A DNA stretch of 64,000 nt from Drosophila persimilis. Its lineage: Eukaryota > Arthropoda > Insecta > Diptera > Drosophilidae. Positions 1-11,300 of this stretch are shown piece by piece (position 1 is the stretch's first letter; each line of letters opens with the position of its first letter). The translations under genes were made by a program, and so were the position numbers. A model generated the notes under the pieces. The model searched no databases. It was given only the letters and a program-made list of their open reading frames with translations, and had not been told where the DNA came from. The DNA lies in the NCBI RefSeq assembly GCF_003286085.1, contig NW_020825298.1, positions 12,462,001 to 12,526,000 on the forward strand. Reading direction: 5' to 3'.

Positions 1-3000
1 CGTTTACGGACTGAATGCCACCATTTGGGACACGCCGGACACAAACCACACGGGCTATGTGTTCGTGGATCTGGCGGAGCGGTACGCCCGCATGGACTTC
101 AACCTCACGGAGGATGCCAGCCAGAACCTGCAGATGGTAGGCTACATTCCAGACTCGCGCAGCGGCTACCTGGACATCTGGCGGAACTACGACGAGATCA
201 GGGTGATCGACGTCAGCTCCTACCTGAAGATGAACCACTCGCGCCTCATCACGGGCCGCTTCCACTGGCGTCCCAGCATCCGCGGGGAGCTGCGGGAGAA
301 GATCAATTCCGTGGGCAACTCCGTCTACAGCTCCTTCTCGGAGGGGATTGATTTCTGGATCAAGTCCATCTACACGGAGACAGTGGAGTCGGTGGGCGTG
401 GTGTGGGCCACGGCCCGGGAGTACAACAAGGAGTTCATCGAGGACATTGGCCAGTTGAGCGTCCTGGAGGAGGATCTGAACGATCTGAGGCTGTTCATGA
501 ACAAGTCGTACGAGGCCAACGACTTCTACATCAAGCACGTGGTGAACTTCACGCTGACGATCCTCGACGAGCTGGCCATCAGGGACCACATCGAGTCGCT
601 GCCGAAGATCTTCACGGAGCTGTGGCAGGCGATGGGCGATTCCGGCAAGGCGCTGCGCAACAGCATCGTGTGGCTGATCGAGACGATCAAGGCGACGTAC
701 AACAATCTATTGGAGGCCGTCAGCAGGTTCTTCCACGGCGAGAGCCTCGCCTACGTGTCCACGCTGATGGAGAAGGGCATCGAGAAGTACGACAAGTTCG
801 TGAAGGAGCTGCACATCAAGTTCATCAAGTACATCGAGAACCTGTGGCACAAGACCTGGACCCTCGCGGAGAACCACTGGAAGAACGTCCTGAAGCGCTT
901 CGAGCCGCACATGTTCAAGATGATCAGCTTCATCGAAACGACAGCCTGGGACCTCAGCAAGGAGGTCTTCGACTTCATCTACAAGCGAACGAACGAGCTG
1001 GCGGAGTCCCCGTACTTCAACAAGGTGTCCAGCTTCACGGCGGATGCGGAGCGCCTCTACAGGGACTTCAAGGCCAACGACGCCATCACCAATATCAAAA
1101 AGTACTCGACTCTCGCGTGGAATTTCGTCAAGGAGAAGTACTTTAAGCTCGTGCCCTTTGGGGCGGAGCTGAACGAGGTGCTGACCGAGATCTGGCAGGA
1201 GCTCAAGGAGCTGGAGAAGATCGAGCAGGTGCAGATCGTGGTGCAAAAGTACAACGAGATTGTGGCCAAGATCGATTGGGTGGCCGATGAGCTGCAGTTC
1301 GAGCATCGCCTCCACCAGGTGTACGGTCTCCTGCGGAACAAATTCAGGAACTACGCGATGAATGCCTTGGAGACGGCGGACATGTATCGCGAGGCCAAGA
1401 CCAAGTTCGTGTTCGACCCCGAGGTGGGCATCATCGATCTGGAGCAGAAGCTGCCCATGTCGTGGCACGCCTTCAACGAGACGCCCAAGTTCGAGGAGAT
1501 ACCCGAGTACCAGATGCTCTCCAAGGTCCAGAGCTTCTTCTCCGAAACGAACTCCTCGATTGTCATGAAGCTCTACAACATGCGGGCGCATTTGGATCCC
1601 AAGACCTGGCTTCCACCCTACTATTGTGAGTTCTTTGCTTCGTGTTCCCCTTGAATGCTTCCTGTAATGCTCTTCTCTTCTTTAGCTCGCGCCTTGCTCA
1701 TCGATTCGAGGCACTACATGACCTTCGACCAGCGCTATGTGGGCCTCAATCTGGACTTTGATGGAAGCGCGAACCCGCAGTGCAGCTATCTGCTGGCCCA
1801 CGACTTCTTCAAGCGGAATTTCACCCTGCTGCTGGAGCCATCGTCCCAATCCCAAGGACTCACGCGAAAGCTGAGCTTCATCGCCAATGGACAGTTGATT
1901 GAAATCGATCTGGGAACGGATGTAGGTGACAGTAGCCTCATTTCTACACCAGACATTCACCCTTTCCTCCTCTGTCCGCAGCACATAAGTGTCAATGGCA
2001 ATCCGCAACCCATTCTCCCTCTTAAATTGGGCGCCGTGAACATCTATCGGGAGCTGGATGTCCTCTCCATCACCTCGGACACGCAGTTCAGCCTCCACTG
2101 CAACGTGCAGTTCGATCTCTGCTGGTTCGAGGTCAGCGGCTGGTACTTTGCCAAGACCGCCGGCCTTCTAGGGACGCTGAACAACGAGCCCTACGACGAG
2201 TACACCATGTCCAATGGTGTGATTGCCAACGAGACCCAGGCGCAGGCATTCACCGACTCCTGGAGCGTGCAGCAGTGCCGCCAGACACAGGCGTCCATCC
2301 GACCGGCCATCACCAAGGAAGTGAGCGAGACGTGCAGCAGCTTCTTCCGCACGGGCATCCTGTCCACCTGCAGCGCTGTCCTCGATCCTACGCCCTTCTA
2401 CGAGATGTGCCTGGATCTGGGCATGAAATCGGCGCCCATTCGCACCGGACATCCGGCTGTGAAGGGAGCCTGTGCCGCGGCCCTGGCGTACATAGAGGCC
2501 TGCACGGCCCTGAAGGTGCCCATGCGAGTGCCCTCGCAGTGTGTCTTGTAAGCGATTCTGCTATCTGCCATCGAGAGGTGTGGTTCCTTGACTCTGTTTC
2601 TGTTCCCTGTTTTCCTTTAGCTGCCAATTGGCGAATGGCTCGTATGTGCCCGAGGGCACCTTCATGGAGCTGACAGGCGCGGACATCCCGCACAGCAGCG
2701 ATGTGGTGTTCATTGTTGAGGCCAAGGACTGCAATGCCAATCTGAATGTGTCCAAGAACATCATGACTGTCGTCGGCAGCATCGAGGAGCAGCTGCAGGT
2801 CGCCGGGCTGACCAACAATCGGTGTGTAGCCCCTGGAGAGCGCTTCAATCCGCAATTTTTTATCGAGTCGACAATCTTTTCAGGTATTCTGTGGTCGCAT
2901 TTGGTGGAGCGGCGCCCTACGACCGGGCACGCAGCATCATTTACGAGCACAACGAGTTCACGTCGAGGCCGGAGCAACTATCGGACTACTTTGGCCACAT

Positions 3001-3691
3001 CAACACCGGAAACGGGAGCAGCAGCGACATCCTGATGGCCATTTCCACGGCAGCCAAATTGAACTTCCGCCCAGGTGTTTCGAAGACATTCATCCTGCTC
3101 TCCTGCAGCCGGTGCGCCGCGAAGGACATGCGCTTCGACTACACCTCCATCCTGCAGTACATGCTGGAGGAGGGCATCAATCTGCACATCCTGGCCGACA
3201 CGGAATTCGACTTTGAGCGCAGCCGCAAGCTGCGCCACTTCTTCGGCATGGACCGCGACCTCGTCTACTCGAAGCGCTTCCCCGAGGGCGACGGCGAGAC
3301 CCGCAAGCAGGTGCACATCCCCAAGAGCAACCTGGGCATCTGCACGCCCCTGGCCCTCGAGACCGAGGGCTCGGTGTTCAGTGCCCGCAAGCTGCAGCCG
3401 GAGCGCAAGTATCCCATCAAGCGGTTCGCCACCATCTTCGCGAAACGTGTGGCTCTCAGTGCCAGGCCCATCCAGGCGCAGACCTGCGAGTGCTCTGCCC
3501 ACAACACAGGCGTCTCCTACGTGGCCTGCTCCCCCAGAGCCCTGCCCGAGGAGAAGGGCAGGCTGGATGATTATGTGAGTACTCTCTGAGAAGATTCCCT
3601 CGAAGACTCTAATTGGTTTGCTTTTCTTTTCCCAAAGGATGACTTCAACGACTGGGAATGGGACGACGAGCTGGACGCAGAGGCCCCCTAG
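1..3691 (+). CDS. Apoltp: Apolipoprotein lipid transfer particle (large lipid transfer protein), 3' end only
   Basis: This is the C-terminal 1123 residues of a multi-exon gene that starts before the window; the frame is open from base 2. Exons read 2-1625, 1686-1921, 1982-2547, 2621-2821, 2884-3574 and 3638-3691. Every intron (60-73 bp) has GT-AG ends and all phases join. Residues 1-540 are long amphipathic helices typical of the apoB/apolipophorin lipid-binding region. Residues ~545-730 form a VWD domain (GLLGTLNNEP near 681), followed by a Cys-rich C8 module (~735-805). A segment resembling a VWA fold follows (~836-1000, from DVVFIVEAK), then an acidic tail ending DDFNDWEWDDELD. Intron 1922-1981 keeps the frame if retained, but its pyrimidine tract and the VWD alignment favour removal. 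Family knowledge: Apoltp moves lipid between gut and lipophorin in haemolymph. The paralogue Apolpp is a less likely identity, because synteny with Pka-C1 and hoip points to Apoltp. Confidence 0.72.
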
Positions 3692-3830
3692 AGGAAGCCC
3701 TAGAGGAAGTTCTCCTAGTTCTTAGCCATCCACAATTTAGTTAGAGAGTTTTGCCCAGTTATGGCACTTTTCCATGGCATAACGGGCGGACATTTTTTGT
3801 AAAAATAAATCATACTTGAAAGCCATTTGC
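3692..3830 (+). terminator. Apoltp 3'UTR and polyadenylation signal
   Basis: The stop TAG at 3689-3691 is followed by about 110 bases of T-rich UTR and a canonical AATAAA at 3804-3809. Cleavage is expected 10-30 bases further on. Confidence 0.7.
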
Positions 3831-4298
3831 TGTTGCCACTTGCTAACCAGTTTTCATTTCGGCTGGGCGTCCACTCTTGGGATGCTGATTAAAAGTTGTC
3901 TGACGGGAAAATGCCTGGTCTGGTCTGCAGTGGAGCGTTCACTTTTCCAGCTGCCACAGACACAGTGGCCACTGCCACTGCAACTGCCACTGCCACGGCT
4001 GACGGAAGCAATCGGAGCAGGAGTACGTGCAACAACCTTAACCCTAAAGACTGGACATTCACTTGATATCCACTTGGACCACTTGATACCCGCTTGAACT
4101 CAATCTTGTTTCGATGTTGATATAACATTTCCCCGGGAAATGGCCATGGAAAATGCGGCACAATGGAAATTATGCGAGCGAAATGGTAATGGCAATGCAA
4201 TACTTTCTATTTCGATGTTACATCAGGGCCTGGGCGCGATCCCATTGCAAATCTTTCACTTTTGGGCGGCCTTGGCTGTGGCTTTTGCTTTCGGAGGC
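3831..4298. other. Short intergenic spacer
   Basis: The spacer lies between the Apoltp polyA site and the TATA box of the next gene. It contains a CCACTGCCACTG-type cryptic repeat around 3965-4000 and no supportable ORF. Upstream regulatory sequence of the 4.4-kb gene is expected here. Confidence 0.5.
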
Positions 4299-4335
4299 TA
4301 TAAAAGCCAGCGGATAGATGGCAACCATTCGCATT
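4299..4335 (+). promoter_or_regulatory. TATA-box core promoter of the Val-Pro-rich secreted protein gene
   Basis: TATAAAA lies at 4299-4305. The start site is therefore expected near 4328-4335, leaving a 5'UTR of about 55 bases before the ATG at 4388. Strong TATA boxes are typical of abundantly expressed, stage-restricted fly genes such as cuticle and eggshell genes. Confidence 0.7.
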
Positions 4336-4387
4336 GGTCGATCGAGTTCCAGCCGCACAGCACACACTCAAGGACACACAGGACACC

Positions 4388-4980
4388 ATGTGGAGGATAG
4401 TGAGTCCAGCCCAGAGCTAGAACCGAAGCCATTTTCAGACCTATACCTTCCGCAGATACTCGTACTGATTTGCGGGATACAGATGATCTGCGCCTCGGAG
4501 CACAGCGACGAGGGATGGTCAGGAGGGGATGGGGGCTCCCACTACGGTGGAAGCGGCGCCAGCGGCAGTGGCAGTGGGAGTAGCGGAGGAGGCGGTGAGG
4601 GACACTACCAGCACCATCATACACCCACCACATATTCGGAGATCTCCAAGCACGTGCCCGTGCATGTGATAGAGAAGATTCCACTGCCCATTCCCCATCC
4701 GGTGGCCGTGCAAGTGCCCAATGTGATCCGCTTGCAGATCCCCGAGCCTTATGCCGTCCACGTGCCCGTCCAGCAGGAGATCCAAGTGCCAGTCTACAAG
4801 ATAGTCCCAGAGATAACCGAACGGAAGATACCCTACACGGTGGAGAGGCCCTATCCCGTCGAAGTGGAGAAGCCCTATCCCGTGGAGGTGATCAAGCAGA
4901 TCAGGATTCCGGTGCCGAAGCCCTATCCCGTTCCTATAACCATTTACAAGCATGTCCTTCAGAAGGAGCATGGCTGGTAG
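4388..4980 (+). CDS. Small secreted Gly-rich / Val-Pro-repeat protein (cuticle- or matrix-like)
   Basis: Two exons, 4388-4399 (only MWRI) and 4456-4980, are joined across a 56-bp GT-AG intron, giving 178 residues. Splicing creates a clean signal peptide (MWRIILVLICGIQMICA) directly after the TATA promoter, whereas the unspliced reading has no sensible start. Mature residues ~20-60 are Gly/Ser/His-rich. Residues ~65-178 are a low-complexity run of Val-Pro-x-x and Y-P-V motifs (VPVHVIEK, RPYPVEVEKPYPVEV), and the protein ends in HGW. There are no cysteines in the mature part and no chitin-binding R&R consensus that I can see. This composition is common among insect extracellular structural proteins (cuticle, chorion, peritrophic matrix). 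I do not recognise the specific orthologue. The coding call is strong and the function is inference. Confidence 0.8.
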
Positions 4981-5160
4981 TGCACACTAAGGATAGTATA
5001 GGATAGGATGTGCAGACTCATTTCTTGTCAACCAGTATGGGCATTTGTATACCCTATTTCGTGGATATTATATAAAGATACTGTTTTCCAACCTACTTTC
5101 AAACGTAATTTGTAAAGACCTTGTCTTAGATGGCATTTTGACTGCTAATTGCAAAATATC
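4981..5160 (+). other. 3' flank of the Val-Pro-rich gene
   Basis: The likely 3'UTR starts here. No canonical AATAAA is seen; a TATAAA variant at 5072-5077 may serve. The 5' part of the dispersed repeat (next entry) may begin within this stretch. Confidence 0.35.
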
Positions 5161-5268
5161 GTTAAAATTTCTTTAAAACAGAGACTGAATAGTTTCTGCA
5201 TTAATTAGAGCCTAGGATGACAAACACTTTCTCAATTCTATAACATCCATTTCGCAGGGTATGTATTA
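5161..5268 (-). repeat. Dispersed coding-like repeat, copy A (degenerate)
   Basis: Read on the minus strand, 5165-5263 matches the minus strand of 53244-53335. Both carry the words GAATTGAG, GCAGAAACT and TCTCTGTTTTA in order. Translated, copy A keeps IELRKCLS, NAET and QSLF but has two in-frame stops, so it is a broken relative of copy B. Family identity is unknown; a transposon remnant is most likely. Confidence 0.5.
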
Positions 5269-5334
5269 GCAACATTTGTGTATGGAATGCGCAACATTTG
5301 TGTATGGAATGCGCAACATTTGTGTATAGAATGA
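5269..5334. repeat. 22-bp tandem repeat, three copies
   Basis: Three head-to-tail units of 22 bp lie at 5269-5290, 5291-5312 and 5313-5334, each beginning GCAACATTTGTGTAT. The third unit has diverged at its end. The array abuts the dispersed coding-like repeat, and copy B has related GGARTG-AACGTAAG units on the same side, so the array is probably part of that element. Confidence 0.75.
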
Positions 5335-8300
5335 GACTAATTGTTGTCAATCGGGCCATTACCGATTACTTTGTTCCTTGGCGCTCTCAAAAGTCCTGTT
5401 ACATGTCGTGTAGAATGTACAGCTACATGTAGGATACATGTATCCTAGGAAAGAGCTTTCGTCGAAGCTAAGCCAGAAACCACTCCCAAGAGAAAGCTCT
5501 CCCTACCTGTCTGTCTCTCTTCTGCAAATACATAATGGCCGTACACAAAGTGCGTATACACACACACACACACACGCCCATTACACACACACATATATAG
5601 GATGTATGTATATAGGATTTTTCCTCCCAAGTTCGTTAAACTTTTGCGCATAGAGGAGATTGCCGCGTTCTGTTCTGTGGGGCAGGCTTTACCTCAAACC
5701 GATGACGTGCGCACACTCCGCCCCCGCACCCAGCACCGCCCACCTACCACCTGGACTCCTTGCGTTTGCTATATTTGATATCCTTTCTGTCCTTGACGGA
5801 AACGGAACGCTGCATGGGGTGCAAAAGATTCCGCGATTGTCAAAGCAATCAATGATTTCCATTTGTTGCGCACTCCATACGCAACACTCCAGCCCCCGCC
5901 CTTGCGGGGGCGTGTGAGTGTGGAGGGGGCATTGCCCCATCTGTCCATCATTCAGTCATCCAATCAGTTAGTCAATCAACCGCAGCACCAGCTGCCATAA
6001 ATTATTTATGCACAACTTGTAGCGCCCAAGTGCGCAGAATGTATCCAAAGGATATGCGATGCGACTGACTCCCACTAATGCGACACATACGCGTACGAGG
6101 AGTACGACGATGTGTTTTTCTCTACGTGTTGTGAAACTTTAATTTTCCCTCTGTGTGGAAAATAGTTATCCTCCCCCCCACCCCCTTCCCCACCCGCCCA
6201 TTGTTCTATTCAAATCTCTTAGTCTTCTCTAAAAACTTCGCCTCGGGGAGGAGCTAAAGCCTCTTTTGAATGCATGCAAAATGAATGGAGACTTCCTTCC
6301 CGAATGTACGATTACGAATATATTATTCTGGGTACAAAGTCAGGCCACAAGTTTGTCCTAATTAGATTTTTGGGGCCCCACCCATGACGAAGGAGTGCAC
6401 TGCCTCTCCTCTGGCCTTTCAGTAGAAGTTTCTCCTGGTCAGGGGGCGGGGAGTTCCCTTAAATTAATTCCCTCATTGTATATTGAATATTAGCTTCGAA
6501 TGGAATCAGTTTAAAGCGTCGCCTAATGGCCGCAAATGCAATTGATGATGAATTCCCATCGGTTGCCCTGATGTCGCGATGTCAATCGATGACCTACCAT
6601 GCAATCATTTGGAAAATTTTGTAATTTCACTGGCAGTTGGAAGAGCATCAGCTATCAGCCGATAATTGTCATGCGTGTAAGTGGGAGGTAGGTGGGGTGT
6701 CCTGCGGTTTTAAAGGTCATTAAGCCAGGACACAGGACATGAAGTGTGTGTGCCTGCATATCCAGAGAGCGATTGACAAGCGTTGGGCGGGGCAGGGGCA
6801 GGGGCAGGCACCAGAGGCACCAGAGGACTGGGGGTAATTAATATGCTAATAGCCTTGGGAAAGGACATCCTCCGATAGATTTCCATTCAACAATTATCCT
6901 TTGAGAGAGAGAGCAGCTCCATCAATAATTACGGTTCATTATCCTTAGATGGAAATTGCATTTAGCGAGTTCTCTCTCTCTGCCTCTGCCACTGTCTCTA
7001 TTTCTATCCCCCCAAAAAGGATTTACATTCAATAGATGATGCCATGCGGCAATTGAATACATCTGTGGCCTAAGCCAAGCCATCGATTGGGGGCACATGC
7101 CGCGTACCCCTTACCTCGTACGAGTAAAATGCAAATTAAATTGTCGGAACATTTGGTATTACTCCTACAGCAGCAGCAGCAGGAGCCAAAGCTCTTCTCT
7201 GCCTGCAAGTCTGGCCCAAACAAATTTACAATCCTAAGCTCATGCGAGGATACACAGAGGATATCCAGATACAGAGGATACATACAGTGCTCTACGTGTA
7301 TGTGTGTGTGCCCGGAATTCGGGATTTCTGGTCTCTGGATTCTCTCGAGCGAGGGAAAAACTTTTGCCGAAGCAGCGAGAATTGCGATTCGTGGAATTAA
7401 TTTAAGTTAATTGATTTTTCTGCCAGGAGCGAAGCCTTTGCACGTGCAAGACGTTTTCCCTTGGCCAGCAATCGAAGAGGAAACGGAAGTGGAGGCCGAA
7501 GGCGCAGACGGAGACGGAGACGGAGGCAAGGACGAGGCTGGGAGCGTGAATGAGGGCGGAAATTGACAACTGCCTCGAGTGTTGACTGCTGTAAGGGAAA
7601 TACATTTCCATTCACACTCTTCCAAGCGCCCCATAGAGATGTCACTGATGTGTCGGGATGCCTGACAGGTGGATGGGCGGATGTCTGGCCTGGGCTGGGC
7701 AGGGGTGGGGTCCTTGATGGACTTCCTGGGCAGAGTGGAGGAGATAGGAGATGCTCCCTCCTCTCATTTCATCTGCGGATAAAAATATACCATCTCTGAC
7801 ACAGCGGGTGCCCTGCCCTGTCCTGTCCTGCCCTGCCCTGCATGGACTCCATGTCCTGTCCATAATCGATGACTAAAACTAGCAGCAGAGCTGCAGCTAA
7901 AGCTAAGGCTAAAGCTAAGGCTATGGTATTATTAACGCCGGATTAATCAATTGCCCAGCGATTCGAGAGTTTTCCTCCACATCCACGTTGTATATTTTTA
8001 TTTTTAAGCATTTCAAAGGCTACACACAGCGAAACAGAGCGAAACAGTGTGCTCCTTCTGATCTGTTCCGTCTCTTGTCTCCTGTCCCCTGTTGTCTAAT
8101 GAAGTGTAAAGTGGTGTGAATGCATGGGAGACCCAGCCTTTGATGGAGCCCATTCTCTGCCAGGGAAAAATCCCCAGTGAAAAATCCCTCTGGCAAAATT
8201 ATTGATTGGCGTCTAAACGTGTGTGTATATCTGTGTATCTGTGTGTTTGTGTTTAGGTGTGTGTCTGTGTGTGTGTAGGTATAGATACAAGCACTTGTCC

Positions 8301-11300
8301 CCCGTGCGCTGTTGGGCACAATTTACCTCTTATCCCTCCCTAATGTTATAATTAGTTTGCCCTGCAGCCGATGCCTCATCCGTGTCCGTGTCCGTGTCCA
8401 TGTCCGTGTTGCATGTTTGCGTTTCCCTTTCTTCGGGAGAAACCTCTCGCTTCTCTTGGGGCCCTCTTCTGCTATAAATAGCCGCCATTGAAGCACCACC
8501 AGGGGCCCACCAAGAATAAACATTAAAAATTGTATACAAAAATATAAATCAATGGCGAAACACAAAGCCAAAGCCAAAGCCGAAGCCGAAGCATCATCCG
8601 CCTCCTTCTCATGCCCATCCGCGTCCCTCTCCTTCTCTCTATCTGTATTTCAGAATAATGACAAATCCCCAGCAGAGGGTAAAAGTGAATGGAGGAGCCA
8701 CACTAAAGTCATAAAAGTCGCGTGGACCAAATTAGGAAGAGCTCTGCTCTGCTCTTCTCTCCTCTCTGTTTGTGAAGGGAAAAGAAGACGAAAGGGAAGG
8801 GAAGCCCCTACATCTCCGCATCCTACGTAGTATTTTATGTGCACAACAATTTTAAATGACTTTGAGGAGACGACCCAGGAGGACACACGGACAGAAGGAC
8901 AGAGGGACAGAGGGATACACACACGGATACACACACAGTGCGGATACACAGGAGCGGCATCCGAAAGTAACAGATAAGATTAGACGCCCGAGCCAGTGAC
9001 AACAGGCGATGGGATGAGACGCGACGAGACGCGTGGCGGCGGCAGTCATCGTCAAGATGGCGCTCCTCCACGCCCCCTATTGAGTATGCGCTCTCGCTCC
9101 TACACTCGAAGAAAGGGTCCCGTCACATCGCCAGAGATTTCTCCCAGTGTGGGCCATAAGCGAGTCAAGGTTAAGCTCCAAAATCGCTCGAAACGAAACG
9201 AAACGAAACGAGCCTCAGACCCAGACTCAGGCCATCAAAGGCAAAAGTATTTTCACTTCTTTTTCTTACATTTTCCTCCTTTGGTTTTTCCTTTTTTGCT
9301 GCTTTCCCGCTTGCTGCTGCTGCTGATGCTGATGCTTTTGTTTTGTTTCGGATGTTGCTGCTGCGCGTGGCAGGGAAAACAGCTGGCTGGCTCGTAATGA
9401 TTACGAGAGTTTTATGAGCGTTCGTTCTTGCTGCTGCAGGCCCCTACCCCCAAAAGGCTCTCCTGCCCTACCTGGCTACCCCCCGCAGCACTCTATCATT
9501 CGCACATCGTTGGCCAAAGTTCGGAAGCGTTTATTGGAACGCCTCCTGTGCACCTCTTTCCACACCTCCCTCCCTCCCTCCCTCCCTCCCTCCCTCCCTC
9601 CTCTGCTCCTCCTCCTTGGAGATGGAATAAAGTTAAGCGATTATGGTTCGCTGCCTAGAAGTAGGCAACGATTTTTTTCACTGCCGGTAATAGGAAACAG
9701 GAAAAGTGGGAAAAGAGTGTCGGGTAGGGGGTAGTGGGGGAGGGGGTGTTAGCAAAGTCTGGGGATATTAAGAAAAATATATGATCCCCATAAAAAGTAA
9801 TGCAAAAATCTAAAATAAAACGTTTAAGATTCAGTTTGAAAATCCCCACAAAAGTTAAGAGCACCGAAAGCACTTTTTTTGGTGTGAAAAATTCATTTGT
9901 TTTCTTGGAGGTAGAAAGAAGTCCCGAAGAAAACCCGCCTTTCCCCTCCCATCCCTGGGATTCGCATTTGGTTCATTTCTGTGAGGGTTTATTCCCTATA
10001 TATAGAATCTCTCTCTCACTCTCTCGCTCTGACTGTCGGCGTCAAAAAAACAAATTCACTTTCACTTTGATTTATGGGAGAAACCCGTGTTTATGGTGAT
10101 GGTGTCGCAGAAGGTTTACTTTCATATTCTGTCATTCTGTCCCCGTAATTCTGGCGCCACCTTGCTGTTGTCTATTATCAAAATTGTGTCTTATATGTAT
10201 CCCCCCCCCTCCTGCCACCCTCTCTCACAATCTCTCTTTCCTTCCGTGCAGAACTTTTCCACAGCATTTGGGTTGCGTGCAAAAATAGCCCCAAAAATAA
10301 TAATATAAAAATCTAAATGAGAAAATGTTTGTGCAGAAGGCGCATAAATCAAAAAAGAAAAGCACAAACACTGTCCCACACAGAAACATATATAAGTATG
10401 TATGTATGTATGTTGCATGTAGTTGATGGCTTTGCATTTGGCAAACTATTTAAATATTATGCCAAAATGAAGGGCACTTCCTACCGCACTTCAGCCCAAG
10501 GTCCTTCCTTCGGTTCGGTTCGAAGTGCGTTGTTATCGTTCGGATATTTGCATAGGGCATACGAATGCTCATATATACTCGCAGATCCCTGCCGAAGTGT
10601 TCGGTGTGATGAGAAGGCATTAAAATACAACCTTGAGAATGCCAGACACGTATATTCCTATACCCCTGCTCCACTCTGTACTCTCAGAGCCTCATAATGA
10701 CAGTCCTCCCTCGCTCTCCCTCGCTCCCGCTGTTTTCCTGTCTCTTTCCCTGTCTCTGTGGTTGGAGAGTGGCTTTAAATCTTGGATGTTAAGGTTTTTG
10801 CGGTTTACGTGATGGGTGTCTCGGTCTCAACCCTTCAGAGCCCTGGAAAGTGCCTTCAATTTAACGTTTGAGCGGCTTTTCATTAGTTGGGATTGTTGGG
10901 ATTAGTTGATCAATGTTCCGTGTCGGAGAAGCATACCCTGTCTAAGGTTGGGGCATGCCCCTAACCTGCCATTCTTCGCCTCTGTAACTGTGCCTGTGCC
11001 CCAGTTTGTGGCTAATCAATCTTCATGAAAGAGCACAAAACTGTTGGTTGTCTTTAAATATCTAGCGCGTGGGGCTGTTCTCCTCCTCCTCCTCCTGCTG
11101 CTGCTGCTGCTGTGTCCTTCGGACCAGTTGCCAGAGCTACTTTTTGGTGGTACTTCACCTTCATGCCAGCCTCTCTGGCTCTGCCTCTGCCTCTGTGTGC
11201 CTCCTCCTTCTGTGGCAACTATCAGTGTTGAGTGAAAATCGCTGATGCGTGGTGGAGCGACGGTTGGAGAGGAGGCGCCCCCAAGCGAGCAGGGAAAATA

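Noticed and set aside
707..1591. 294-codon minus-strand ORF over Apoltp
   Set aside because: Antisense shadow of a GC3-rich coding exon.
1922..1981. Possibility that these 60 in-frame bases of Apoltp are exonic
   Set aside because: GTAGGT donor, pyrimidine-rich CCTTTCCTCCTCTGTCCGCAG acceptor and a better VWD alignment without it all favour an intron.
8473..8480. TATAAATA followed by a 92-codon ORF at 8552
   Set aside because: The ORF is translated AAGCCAAAGCC repeat and CT-rich DNA; initiator context between them is poor.
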